From contig JAGB01000002.1 of the NCBI GenBank assembly GCA_000526435.1, positions 1 through 64,000 on the forward strand: a DNA stretch of 64,000 nucleotides, given 5' to 3'. The notes below the pieces were generated by a model. It made no database searches and had not been told where the DNA came from. It saw only the letters and a list, made by a program, of their open reading frames with translations. How positions within the stretch are numbered: the first letter of the stretch is position 1; every line of letters begins with the position of its first letter. Source of the stretch: Caldicoprobacter oshimai DSM 21659 (lineage in GTDB: Bacteria; Bacillota; Clostridia; Caldicoprobacterales; Caldicoprobacteraceae). Shown in pieces: positions 27,701-35,734 of this stretch. The position numbers and the translations under genes were made by a program.

Positions 27701-28711
27701 TTAAGACGACTCCCTTATGACGAATTCCGAAGGCAGGACGGTGGTAGGAACCATATCCCCCTTATCAATGGCTTTAAGGACCATCTCGGCCGCTTTTAAG
27801 CCCATGTCATAAAGCGGAAGCTCAATAGACGAGAGAGTGGGGTGGATGAGCTCAAAAAAATTCGACGAACCCACGGCCACAATCCTCACATCCTGAGGTA
27901 TCCTTATGCCCAACATGTGACACGACTTTACAGTCAGCATGCCAAACCGTGGAGAAGCCGCAAGTATGGCATCAGGCCTGCCATCTTTATCCTCAAGCAA
28001 CCCCATTATGGCCCGGCACACCTCGCCGTTATCATGCCCTCCCAAAACTGTAAGCTCCTCTTTCACCTCATAGCCGTGCAAAGCCATGGCTTCCTTAAAG
28101 GCCTCCAGCCTTCTATCGTTGGCACGCCGGGGAACAGGCCCGGCATATGCTATATCCTTCACTCCCTGGGATTTAAAATACCCTATGACAGCTTGAATAT
28201 GGCTCAGGTGATCGGTACATACCTCACCCACGTCTCTCCCTGAAGGATAGGTATTGACCATCACATAAGGAATACCCATGCTGTCCATATACTCTATATC
28301 TTCATCAGATATTGAGGCAAATGCAAAAATTATACCGTCTATCCTGTTTGAGCTGTAGTATTTTATGAACTCGGCTTCCTCTATGGATTCATATTTGTTA
28401 AAGAGCAGGCTTACCGAATAGTTGTGCGCTTGAAGCCCGTCTCTGATGCCCTCGAGCGTCTTCATAAAATAGAAATTGGTGACATTTCTGTCGGTGACCA
28501 CGCCCACCGACATCGACCTCTTAAGCTTCATTCCCCTGGCAATCTGGTCAGGGTGGTAATTGAGCTTTTTTACGGCATCCAGCACGGCCTGCCTGGTCTC
28601 GGGCCTTATCTTAACCCCTTTTACGTTGTTCAGTATATACGATACCGTAGCCTGGGAAACACCGGCCTCCCTGGCTACATCCTTGCTTGAAACCGATTTT
28701 TTCTTTCTCAT
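27701..28711 (-). CDS. LacI family transcriptional regulator
   Basis: A 336-residue LacI/GalR repressor: N-terminal helix-turn-helix and hinge helix (SSKDVAREAGVSQATVSYILNN, ARGMKLKRSMSVGVV) and a periplasmic-binding-protein-like effector domain (SNRIDGIIFAFA, LSSIELPLYDMGLKAAEMVL). The ligand is unknown. The ATG overlaps the stop of a 45-codon leader frame (ATGA) and has no good ribosome site of its own. Three identical palindromes upstream, one on the promoter -10, suggest autorepression. The likely regulated partners are the ABC exporter genes downstream. Confidence 0.9.
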   Translation of the reverse strand: MRKKKSVSSKDVAREAGVSQATVSYILNNVKGVKIRPETRQAVLDAVKKLNYHPDQIARGMKLKRSMSVGVVTDRNVTNFYFMKTLEGIRDGLQAHNYSVSLLFNKYESIEEAEFIKYYSSNRIDGIIFAFASISDEDIEYMDSMGIPYVMVNTYPSGRDVGEVCTDHLSHIQAVIGYFKSQGVKDIAYAGPVPRRANDRRLEAFKEAMALHGYEVKEELTVLGGHDNGEVCRAIMGLLEDKDGRPDAILAASPRFGMLTVKSCHMLGIRIPQDVRIVAVGSSNFFELIHPTLSSIELPLYDMGLKAAEMVLKAIDKGDMVPTTVLPSEFVIRESS

Positions 28712-28845
28712 TCTTTACCGGCGCACCAAACCACCTTTCTCAAAGATGGTGAATACGCCCTCTCCTCCCTTCTAAATGCCATAAAATTTGCGCCTTCCTT
28801 TGCAGCTATACTCCCGATGCCACGTTGCCGGCCAATACTCATCAT
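28708..28845 (-). CDS. Possible 45-residue leader peptide coupled to the lacI-type gene
   Basis: A short frame starts with ATG 28845, eight bases after a strong GGAGGG site (28859-28854), and ends in TGA overlapping the ATG of the regulator gene. The basic product (GRQRGIGSIAAKEGA, FRREERAYSPSLRK) has no recognisable domain. Because the regulator lacks its own ribosome site, this frame may provide translational coupling. A second frame at 28849 would encode 25 residues from the same site. Confidence 0.4.
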   Translation of the reverse strand: MMSIGRQRGIGSIAAKEGANFMAFRREERAYSPSLRKVVWCAGKE

Positions 28846-28891
28846 CCATTTTTCCCTCCTATTAATCCTTCTCCATTGCCCCCTCATGCAC

Positions 28892-29034
28892 TTATACGTA
28901 TAAATTATTCTTTGACATTAATTTATACGTATAAATTGAGCCGCAAATAGGTTGAAATGCACCATTTTTAAAGAAGTATACTCTCCTGGTCCGATAGAGT
29001 ATCCAACATAACCTAGTTTATTTATACGTATAAA
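28892..29034. promoter_or_regulatory. Three palindromic operators for the LacI-type regulator
   Basis: TTATACGTATAA occurs at 28892-28903, within the perfect 18-bp palindrome AATTTATACGTATAAATT at 28920-28937, and within TTTATACGTATAAA at 29021-29034. Centres are 31 and 99 bp apart. The last copy abuts the -10 of the promoter at 29034-29062. A central CpG in an AT-rich palindrome is typical of LacI-family sites. Confidence 0.8.
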
Positions 29035-29062
29035 TTCTAAAGCATATGAACCGATTTGTCAA
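29034..29062 (-). promoter_or_regulatory. Promoter of the lacI-ABC operon
   Basis: TTGACA (29062-29057), exactly 17 nt, TAGAAT (29039-29034). The operator at 29021-29034 covers the transcription start. This leaves an untranslated leader of nearly 180 nt before the 45-codon frame, containing the other two operators. Confidence 0.75.
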
Positions 29063-29077
29063 TAACAACCAGCCAAA

Positions 29078-29113
29078 AAGTTAAAAAGGCAGCTTAGTCT
29101 GCCTTTTTAACTT
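29078..29113 (-). terminator. Terminator of thrS
   Basis: AAGTTAAAAAGGCAG (29078-29092) and CTGCCTTTTTAACTT (29099-29113) are perfect 15-nt arms with a 6-nt loop, 22 bp after the thrS stop; TTTTTGGC follows on the minus strand. Confidence 0.85.
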
Positions 29114-29134
29114 ATAAACACTGATAAAAGCTCT

Positions 29135-31045
29135 TTAATTTATAGCTTTGGTACGAATCTCTTCCAATATCATATTCATAAACTCATCAAGGGGCATAGC
29201 GCCAAGGTCACCCCTGCCTCGTGCCCTTACTGCCACAGTACCGTTTTCCTGCTCCTTATCGCCCAGCACCAGCATATACGGAATCTTTTCCAGCTGAGCC
29301 TCTCTCACCTTGTATCCTATCTTCTCGTTTCTCAGATCGGTCTCCACCCTGATGTCGGCATCCCTGAGCTTCTGAGCCACCTCTTCTGCATAGGCATTGG
29401 TCCTATCGGTAATGGTGAGTATGCGTACCTGTACCGGCGCCAGCCATGTAGGGAAAGCGCCCGCAAAGTGCTCAATCAGGATACCTATAAACCGTTCAAT
29501 GCTTCCAAACACCACCCGGTGTATCATCACTGGGCGGTGCTTTCCACCATCCGGGCCAACATAGGTAAGGTCAAACCTCTCGGGCATCTGGAAATCCAGC
29601 TGGATGGTACCGCACTGCCACGTCCTGCCTATGCTGTCTTCCAGGTGAAAGTCGATCTTGGGCCCGTAAAAAGCCCCTTCTCCCTCATTGATCTTGTATT
29701 CCAGGCCCTTGGCCTCAAGTGCCTCCTTCAAAGCATTGGTGGCCCGTTCCCAATCCTCATCCGAGCCCATCGAGTTCTCAGGCCTGGTGGACAGCTCCAC
29801 GTGGTACTTAAACCCAAATATGCCGTAAAAGTAATCCACCAGGTCAATAACCCCGAGGATTTCATCCTTTATCTGCTCGGGCAGCATAAATATATGGGCA
29901 TCGTCCTGCGTGAAACAGCGCACCCGCATCAGGCCGTGCAGCACGCCCGACAGCTCATGCCGATGGACAAGCCCCAGCTCGGCCACTCTGAGGGGCAAAT
30001 CCCTGTAGCTGTGTATCTTGCGTTTGTACAGGATCATGCTGCCCGGGCAGTTCATGGGCTTTATGGCATAATCCTCGCCGTCAATCTTGGTGAAATACAT
30101 GTTCTCGCGATAATGGTCCCAGTGCCCCGACCGGATCCACAGGTCGCGGTTTAGTATTATGGGCGTCTTTATCTCCTGGTATCCTCTCCTATAGTGCTCC
30201 TTCCTCCAGAAATCCTCCAGCACATTGCGAATTATCATGCCCTTTGGATGGAAGAACGGAAATCCCGGCCCCTCCTCATGGAGGCTAAAAAGATCAAGCT
30301 CCTTGCCCAGCTTTCTGTGGTCCCTCTTCTTTGCCTCCTCCAAGCGTTGCAAGTATTCCTCTAGCTGGCTCTTCTTGGGAAACGATATGCCATATATCCG
30401 CTGCAGCATCTTATTTCTCTCATCGCCGCGCCAGTAAGCGCCCGCCACGCTGAGCAGCTTAATGGCCTTGACCATACCGGTTGAGGGAAGGTGCGGGCCA
30501 GTACACAGGTCCACGAAATCTCCCTGTTTGTAGAACGAAATCTCAGCACCCTCCGGTATATCCCCAATGAGCTCCACTTTATAGGGCTCGCCTCTCTCCT
30601 TCACAAATTCAATAGCCTGCTCCCTGGGCAGCACAAACCTCTCAAGGGGCAAATCCTCTTTGACTATCCTGTTCATCTCCTCTTCGATTGCCTGTAAGTC
30701 CTCAGGCGAAAAAGGCCTTTCCACATCGAAGTCATAATAAAAACCGTTGTCTATCGCAGGCCCGATGGCCAGCTTAGCATCCGGAAACAGCCTTTTCACG
30801 GCCTGCGCCATGATGTGCGATGAGGTGTGCCAGAAAACCTTTTTTCCCTCATCATCGTCAAAAGTCAGGATGTTGAGATTGCAATCCTCATATACCTTTG
30901 CCGACAGGTCAACTGTACGCCCGTTCACCTGCGCAGCCACAGCCGATTTGGCCAACTTCTTGCTTATATCGTTTACTATATCCGCTATGGCCGTCCCTTC
31001 AGGATACTGCCTTACCGAGCCGTCTTTCAGCACCACATTCACCAT
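29135..31045 (-). CDS. thrS: Threonyl-tRNA synthetase
   Basis: ThrRS charges tRNA-Thr. The 636-residue class II enzyme has an N-terminal TGS domain (about 1-62), an editing domain with HTSSHIMAQAVKRLFP, a catalytic core (LWIRSGHWDHYRENMYF, MNCPGSMILYK, RVRCFTQDDAHIF, GRTWQCGTIQLDFQMPERF) and an anticodon-binding domain (APVQVRILTI onward). It is preceded by a T-box leader and a consensus promoter, so expression should rise when tRNA-Thr is uncharged. Confidence 0.97.
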   Translation of the reverse strand: MVNVVLKDGSVRQYPEGTAIADIVNDISKKLAKSAVAAQVNGRTVDLSAKVYEDCNLNILTFDDDEGKKVFWHTSSHIMAQAVKRLFPDAKLAIGPAIDNGFYYDFDVERPFSPEDLQAIEEEMNRIVKEDLPLERFVLPREQAIEFVKERGEPYKVELIGDIPEGAEISFYKQGDFVDLCTGPHLPSTGMVKAIKLLSVAGAYWRGDERNKMLQRIYGISFPKKSQLEEYLQRLEEAKKRDHRKLGKELDLFSLHEEGPGFPFFHPKGMIIRNVLEDFWRKEHYRRGYQEIKTPIILNRDLWIRSGHWDHYRENMYFTKIDGEDYAIKPMNCPGSMILYKRKIHSYRDLPLRVAELGLVHRHELSGVLHGLMRVRCFTQDDAHIFMLPEQIKDEILGVIDLVDYFYGIFGFKYHVELSTRPENSMGSDEDWERATNALKEALEAKGLEYKINEGEGAFYGPKIDFHLEDSIGRTWQCGTIQLDFQMPERFDLTYVGPDGGKHRPVMIHRVVFGSIERFIGILIEHFAGAFPTWLAPVQVRILTITDRTNAYAEEVAQKLRDADIRVETDLRNEKIGYKVREAQLEKIPYMLVLGDKEQENGTVAVRARGRGDLGAMPLDEFMNMILEEIRTKAIN

Positions 31046-31160
31046 AACTCATTCATCCTTTCGTATAAATATTGTGAGTATTTTTTTGTAAGTATTTATT
31101 TAAACCCATTGCGACGTCAAAATTACATAAAACCAACGCTACTTTATGTAGACAATTAAA

Positions 31161-31400
31161 AAACCTCCCATCCCTTCAAGGGACGAGAGGCCACCCGCGG
31201 TTCCACCCTTATTGGCCCTAAAAGATGAGGACCCACTTTCACTGGCCGTTAACGGAGCCAACCGCCATGCTCAAAGGGTGGTCTTCAACTGGACCTAGTG
31301 CGGAATGCTTCCAGCCTCAGGCATCCCTTCTCTATCACCGGTTTCCAGCCTACTCTTCCTCATCATTGCATGTAAACTATCAACTTTAAGTCGATTTGGG
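31161..31400 (-). promoter_or_regulatory. T-box leader of thrS (probable ACC specifier)
   Basis: The minus strand carries the T-box core AAGGGTGGAACCGCG (about 31199-31213), followed by a terminator (CCTCTCGTCCC, loop, GGGATGGGAGG, TTTTTT; about 31161-31191). The likely specifier is ACC (31282-31280, Thr) in the context GAAG-ACC-A; the same GAAG precedes the GTC specifier of the other T-box here. Stem I spans roughly 31280-31380. Confidence 0.9.
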
Positions 31401-31403
31401 ATT

Positions 31404-31432
31404 ATTATAATCCAGCGTCACCCGTAAGTCAA
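31404..31432 (-). promoter_or_regulatory. Promoter of the thrS T-box transcript
   Basis: TTGACT (31432-31427), 17 nt, TATAAT (31409-31404), immediately upstream of the T-box leader and just past the ytxC stop. Confidence 0.75.
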
Positions 31433-31445
31433 GACCTGCCTTCCC

Positions 31446-32327
31446 TCAACTCTGTGGATACAGCCCTTCGTGGCTCATCACCACTTTACCCCTGAAAACC
31501 TTATTTATGGTATTCAAAAGCTCGGTATTCTTTATCTTATCATAGCCATGGATAGTGATCTTGCTGGGTGCGATGGTTATGAGCGAGCTTATCAGCAGAT
31601 CGTCATAGCTCATCTCGGTATCCGATATCTCCCTGGCCAGTTCCTTCAATATGTCGTTGTTTATGACCCTCATGCTGTCATCCAGCAGTATATATCTCCT
31701 GTCATCGTCCACCAGCACGTGAACTTCCCTTACCTTTGGTTCCTGGATCTCCACAAAATACCGGAGCAGCTTGATAAACTCGTTGTACTCCCTCTCCACC
31801 AGCAGTTCTTCCACTATTTTATCCACGGTTTCTATCAATTCCTTCATGAAGTCCTTTAGCCTAAACCGTATAAAACCCTCTACGATGAGTTCGTTGTGCG
31901 TATCCAGGTGTTCTAAAATGCGCTGCCTTATGGGATCATGCCATTTCTCCTTCAACTGGTTAAACAGGCTTTCGGACTCTCTCCCTTCAAATACAGCATT
32001 TAACACTTCTTGCCTTATCTGCTCCCTGTCCTCATTTTCAAAATAAAAATATTCGTCTTCTATAATCCTGTCAATCATCATATGCTGTAAGTCATTCACG
32101 ATAAAATCCGACAAGATCTCGGCAATACGGTATTTGAGAGCATCCCTCAACTCGCTCCATGACCCACAACTGTCGGATTCACTGACCATATAATTTATAA
32201 ACAGCAGGTTACCTGCTTTTCTTTCTTCAATTTTAAATCCCTGGAACCTGATATCTTCCAACTTTCCTATAACCGAATCCATAAGGCCAAGGTTGCGTCC
32301 TTCAAAGCCGATGGAAAAAAAGCGCAT
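31446..32327 (-). CDS. ytxC: YtxC-like sporulation protein
   Basis: A protein of about 293 residues matching the YtxC family by its overall pattern: N-terminal MRFFSIGFEG, an acidic helical middle (FIRFRLKDFMKELIETVDKIVEELLVEREYNEFIKLL) and a conserved tail (EVHVLVDDDRRYILLDDS, ITIHGYDKIKN...LLNTINKVF). YtxC is found only in endospore formers and its activity is unknown. ATG 32327 is preferred because GGGAG lies seven bases upstream; the frame is open to 32402. Confidence 0.8.
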   Translation of the reverse strand: MRFFSIGFEGRNLGLMDSVIGKLEDIRFQGFKIEERKAGNLLFINYMVSESDSCGSWSELRDALKYRIAEILSDFIVNDLQHMMIDRIIEDEYFYFENEDREQIRQEVLNAVFEGRESESLFNQLKEKWHDPIRQRILEHLDTHNELIVEGFIRFRLKDFMKELIETVDKIVEELLVEREYNEFIKLLRYFVEIQEPKVREVHVLVDDDRRYILLDDSMRVINNDILKELAREISDTEMSYDDLLISSLITIAPSKITIHGYDKIKNTELLNTINKVFRGKVVMSHEGLYPQS

Positions 32328-32516
32328 CACACCACTCCCTTCATTTAAATCCCTTGACCTAATTCGCCTATAAACCGCTTCACGCCGATTCTCGGTAAAC
32401 ATTATATGCGCCGTTTACTAAATAGTTGATTCATATTAGTAGTATTCCCAACAACGCGTTAAACTCATGATGTATTAACTGGTTACAGAGTAGGACATTT
32501 ACATTTAAAAATAAAA

Positions 32517-32551
32517 ATTGGGAACGAACTTTAAAAACGCTCGTTCCCAAT
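32517..32551 (-). terminator. Terminator of the PHP-domain gene
   Basis: ATTGGGAACGA (32517-32527) pairs perfectly with TCGTTCCCAAT (32541-32551); on the minus strand TTTTTATTTTT follows. Confidence 0.85.
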
Positions 32552-32571
32552 CTTAACCTCAACTTTTATGA

Positions 32572-33876
32572 CTACAGATCGTCCCCACTGTCCAATCCCT
32601 GACCAATCCTTTTATATATATCAATCCTCTCATTGAGGTCAGGGTACCTGTGCACAATATCTGGCGAAAACATACCCTTGTTTATATCACGGGTTGCCAT
32701 CTTTTCGTGGCCGATCAGAGCCCACGTGGCATCAACAAGATTTCTAAACTCATCGTTCCTCAAATTGACGCACACAAAGGACTGCCTCGGAGAATTTATG
32801 TCCTCGCCGCTTATCTGGAAAAATCCATATTTTTCGCACAACGCCTTTACCCTTTTCAGCTGCTGCATGGTGTTGCGCGAAGGCATATACGTCACCGCAT
32901 TAAAGCCCAGCTGGCTTATCACCTCAAACAGCAGTTCGAGATAATCATCTTCAAACTTCTGGCTTCTCTTATCGCCGGTAACCGAATCGGTCACATCGCC
33001 TAAATACGCATAGGCCAAAATAGCCCCAATTCTCCTTGTCAGCTCAACCACTTTCCTTACGTCAGGGCATTCCAGCGTGGCGTCAATATAAAACCGTGGG
33101 ACCAAATCGCTCTTTAAAGCCCCCAGCAAGTCATATTCATAAAACGGATTGTCAGTATCCTGAAGATATCCGGCCACCCTTGGATTAAGCTCCAACCCTA
33201 AATCGTTTACAAGAAAATCGACCAGCGCCTGACCTTTCCCGAATTTAGCCACCAGCTTAAGCAACAGTGCATACAACAGGTGGCGCTCGGTTATGCTTCC
33301 CCCTTCATGGCTTTTCGATAAGGGCACAACGTCCCGTTCAAAGCTCAGGTGAATGCCAAACGGCTCGAATATTTGATTGATCCTGTCCACCATCAGGGCA
33401 TTTCGCTTATTTCTCTCCTTGACATAGGGAGCAAAAAAGCCTTTCACCGCATCAATCTGCGTATGGGGAATGCCATGTATGGCCACGTACGCAATCGACT
33501 TTTGATCCGGGTTGTTGATCCTCCTGTCCTTCAAAGGGGTGTTTGAAAAGTCAGCCCGGCATTCGACGCCTATTGTGGTCGCAATGCCTGCGATCTTCCC
33601 CGCTTCAATGAATTCCCTGGCCCCACTTACCGAGTCATGGTCCATAATGCCGGCGGTTTTAAGCCCTGCCCTGTAAGCCATCCATACGGCCTTCGTAGGA
33701 GAATAGGGCGAAAATGAATATGTAGTGTGTATGTGATTGTTGACATCATCGCCCTGCCGTGGCCTTTCTATTTTCCCCTCTTGCACTTTTTGCATCAAGG
33801 CTCTTAAAGACTGTAATCTAACGCTTACATCGTCATCATTTAACTGCTCCACATACAGCATGGCCTCAGCATCCAT
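32572..33876 (-). CDS. PHP-domain metal-dependent phosphoesterase
   Basis: A 434-residue cytosolic protein. After a helical N-terminus (1-45), the PHP fold begins with NNHIHTTYSFSPYSP (motif I HxH) and IMDHDSVSGAREF (motif II), and IGVECRADF supplies the usual Glu. The C-terminal part has an FYIDATLECPDV and ILAYAYLGDV strand pattern and a late SGEDINSP. PHP proteins hydrolyse phosphoesters with metal ions; here the substrate is not predictable. It appears monocistronic with its own terminator. Confidence 0.85.
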   Translation of the reverse strand: MDAEAMLYVEQLNDDDVSVRLQSLRALMQKVQEGKIERPRQGDDVNNHIHTTYSFSPYSPTKAVWMAYRAGLKTAGIMDHDSVSGAREFIEAGKIAGIATTIGVECRADFSNTPLKDRRINNPDQKSIAYVAIHGIPHTQIDAVKGFFAPYVKERNKRNALMVDRINQIFEPFGIHLSFERDVVPLSKSHEGGSITERHLLYALLLKLVAKFGKGQALVDFLVNDLGLELNPRVAGYLQDTDNPFYEYDLLGALKSDLVPRFYIDATLECPDVRKVVELTRRIGAILAYAYLGDVTDSVTGDKRSQKFEDDYLELLFEVISQLGFNAVTYMPSRNTMQQLKRVKALCEKYGFFQISGEDINSPRQSFVCVNLRNDEFRNLVDATWALIGHEKMATRDINKGMFSPDIVHRYPDLNERIDIYKRIGQGLDSGDDL

Positions 33877-34033
33877 GATAAATACCTCCTATTTCCATTG
33901 AACTGACCGATGATTCTGCCCCCGTAGAGGGCAACCATCTTTTATACAAACCTCAAATTATACTTTTACAATAAGAAAAGATTTCTTTAGCCATACATTA
34001 TTGCCTTTTCAGCTGTTTGAATATCCGGCATTC

Positions 34034-35480
34034 GTGACGTCCTCCCCTCAATAAATTGAAGGGCATCCTCAAGCGGATGTACGCAAAAGTTTATCCTTGC
34101 GCTTCGGTTCAGTAACACCGTGCCACCCCAATAGGAACGACACAGCCACGGGCCGCGCCACTCGGCCACTACTCCCCTTCACGGGAGATACCTTATACGC
34201 TCTCTCGTAAATATTCAGGGCACCATTTACATCCGCCTGTGCCTTCCAACCGCAAGAACATACATACAACCCTCGGTGTCTCCTGTTGGAAGCCATAATT
34301 TCCCCACAGGCATGACAGGTAATAGACGTACTTCCTTCATCTACATTATCAAGTACCAGAATCCCCGCAAGCTCACCCTTATACTTGAGCATATTAATCA
34401 ACTTACGATATGGCCAAACGTGCAGACGCTGGTTTAACTGTTCTCCATAGTCAATGTTCTCTCGGATTCCATTAAGATTCCCTATTACTATTTCTTTCAC
34501 ACCACGCCTCACACACTCCTCTATAAAGTGAGATGTAGTTATGTGTAACAAGTGTTCTATCTGTTTCTTCTTACGGTGTGCTATCTGTTTCCATCTACGG
34601 GAATTCTGTTTGAGGTTGGCTCGCACCTTCTGCCAGTACCGCCTTATACATTTGATAAACCTGCCAGAATAGAGTATTACACTACCATCATCAAAGGCAC
34701 AGGCCATGAGTATAGTTTCGCCAAGGTCTACCGCCGCTTTCCCCGCCCCACTGTTCTCACAAGCCTTAACTTCCACCACCAGACGGGCTTCTACTCGCCC
34801 GGAAAACTTATCGTAGGCGATGGAAAGTTCCCGCACCCGCTCATATTCAATATCAGGACGGTGAGATATGCGAAAAGAGACCTGTTTCACGCCGTCTCCC
34901 CGGCTGGTGCCCAGACTCAATGTGACTTTGTCCCCTTCTACTTTGAAGCCGCTCTGCACGTACTTGAGCGGTGAAAGATAGCCCTTACGGCGGAAACCGG
35001 GAGCCTTATGCTGTACAAGCCCCTTTTTCTTTAGTGTGAAGAAAGACTTATATGCTTCTCGCACTTCATCTCTCGTAAGCTGCACGGACATTGAATAATA
35101 GCCCTTAGCCCTGGGAAGCTCTTTTAAGATGCGGTTGAGGTTCTTCCGAGAAATATTTACCTTCACTGTTTCTTCGTATTCTTTTCGTAGATGCCACAGA
35201 AGGCCGTTGTATACCTTAGTGGCACACCACATGGCGTCTTTGAGGATAGCTTCAGTCTGAGAATCTGCATGGATTTGCACCTTGAGAGTAATTAGAGGCA
35301 CTCATTCTCCTCTTTCTCTTGTTTTCTGGGCTTCGATGTACCGCTGTTCCAGTGGATTTCCACGTTTCTCTCTTCATACCATTATGGTATCACATAGGTA
35401 AGATGATGTAAACAACAGGGCGAGGGAGTCCGTGTATCCCCTCAATAAATTGAGGGGGATTACTGCCCCCTCGCACTCCC
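34034..35480 (-). mobile_element. IS200/IS605-group element with tnpB only (IS1341 type)
   Basis: The element contains tnpB without tnpA. Both ends carry the same palindrome: CCCCTCAATAAATTGAAGGG at 34044-34063 (right end) and CCCCTCAATAAATTGAGGGG at 35438-35457 (left end). The right end reads GAGGGGAGGACGTCAC and would end at 34034. The left boundary near 35480 is uncertain; it abuts the MITE at 35491. Mobilisation would require a TnpA supplied in trans. Confidence 0.75.
34069..35301 (-). CDS. tnpB: RNA-guided endonuclease TnpB family protein
   Basis: TnpB proteins are omega-RNA-guided DNA nucleases that help retain IS200/IS605 elements. This 410-residue protein has an N-terminal helix-turn-helix/REC-like part, a RuvC-I Asp192 (AAVDLGE), a four-Cys zinc ribbon (C329, C332, C348, C350) and RuvC-III Asp357 (QADVNGALN). 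At the RuvC-II site the sequence is IVIGNLNG, so Gly274 occupies the place usually held by the catalytic Glu; Glu281 or Glu261 nearby might substitute. The ORF is intact. Activity cannot be judged from sequence. Confidence 0.88.
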   Translation of the reverse strand: MPLITLKVQIHADSQTEAILKDAMWCATKVYNGLLWHLRKEYEETVKVNISRKNLNRILKELPRAKGYYSMSVQLTRDEVREAYKSFFTLKKKGLVQHKAPGFRRKGYLSPLKYVQSGFKVEGDKVTLSLGTSRGDGVKQVSFRISHRPDIEYERVRELSIAYDKFSGRVEARLVVEVKACENSGAGKAAVDLGETILMACAFDDGSVILYSGRFIKCIRRYWQKVRANLKQNSRRWKQIAHRKKKQIEHLLHITTSHFIEECVRRGVKEIVIGNLNGIRENIDYGEQLNQRLHVWPYRKLINMLKYKGELAGILVLDNVDEGSTSITCHACGEIMASNRRHRGLYVCSCGWKAQADVNGALNIYERAYKVSPVKGSSGRVARPVAVSFLLGWHGVTEPKRKDKLLRTSA

Positions 35481-35490
35481 CCCATTTTCT

Positions 35491-35709
35491 AAAAAGGATA
35501 GTTTTATTCAATGAAAATGTCACTATGGGCTTAAAATGAAAGTATTATTATGATGGGGTTCACGGTTAAAGCTATAGAGACTTTTGGGCCTGCCGCTACG
35601 CGGGCCGGTGGGTGAACTTAAATCATGCCATAGCTTTTAAGGTTCACCCGCCGGCATATACAAAAGCCTGCATAAAAGGGATACATGACATTATCACAGA
35701 ATAATAACA
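35491..35709. repeat. MITE-like non-autonomous relative of the IS1202-family element
   Basis: The left part AAAAAGGATAGTTTTATTCA (35491-35510) is 19/20 identical to 56218-56237 of the complete element, and ATGACATTATCACAGAATAA (35685-35704) is identical to 57977-57996 at its right end. In between lies a related hairpin (GCCGGTGGGTGAAC 35604-35617 with GTTCACCCGCCGGC 35642-35655) but no transposase. The outer left repeat is missing, probably lost at the tnpB element junction. The divergence indicates a related rather than identical parent. Confidence 0.7.
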
Positions 35710-35734
35710 CACCAGCATCCCTCACAACGCCTTT

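Noticed and set aside
31160-31400. Inverted repeats here considered as a CRISPR or mobile-element end
   Set aside because: The T-box core and terminator sequence upstream of thrS explain the structure fully; no array-like repeats occur anywhere in the window.
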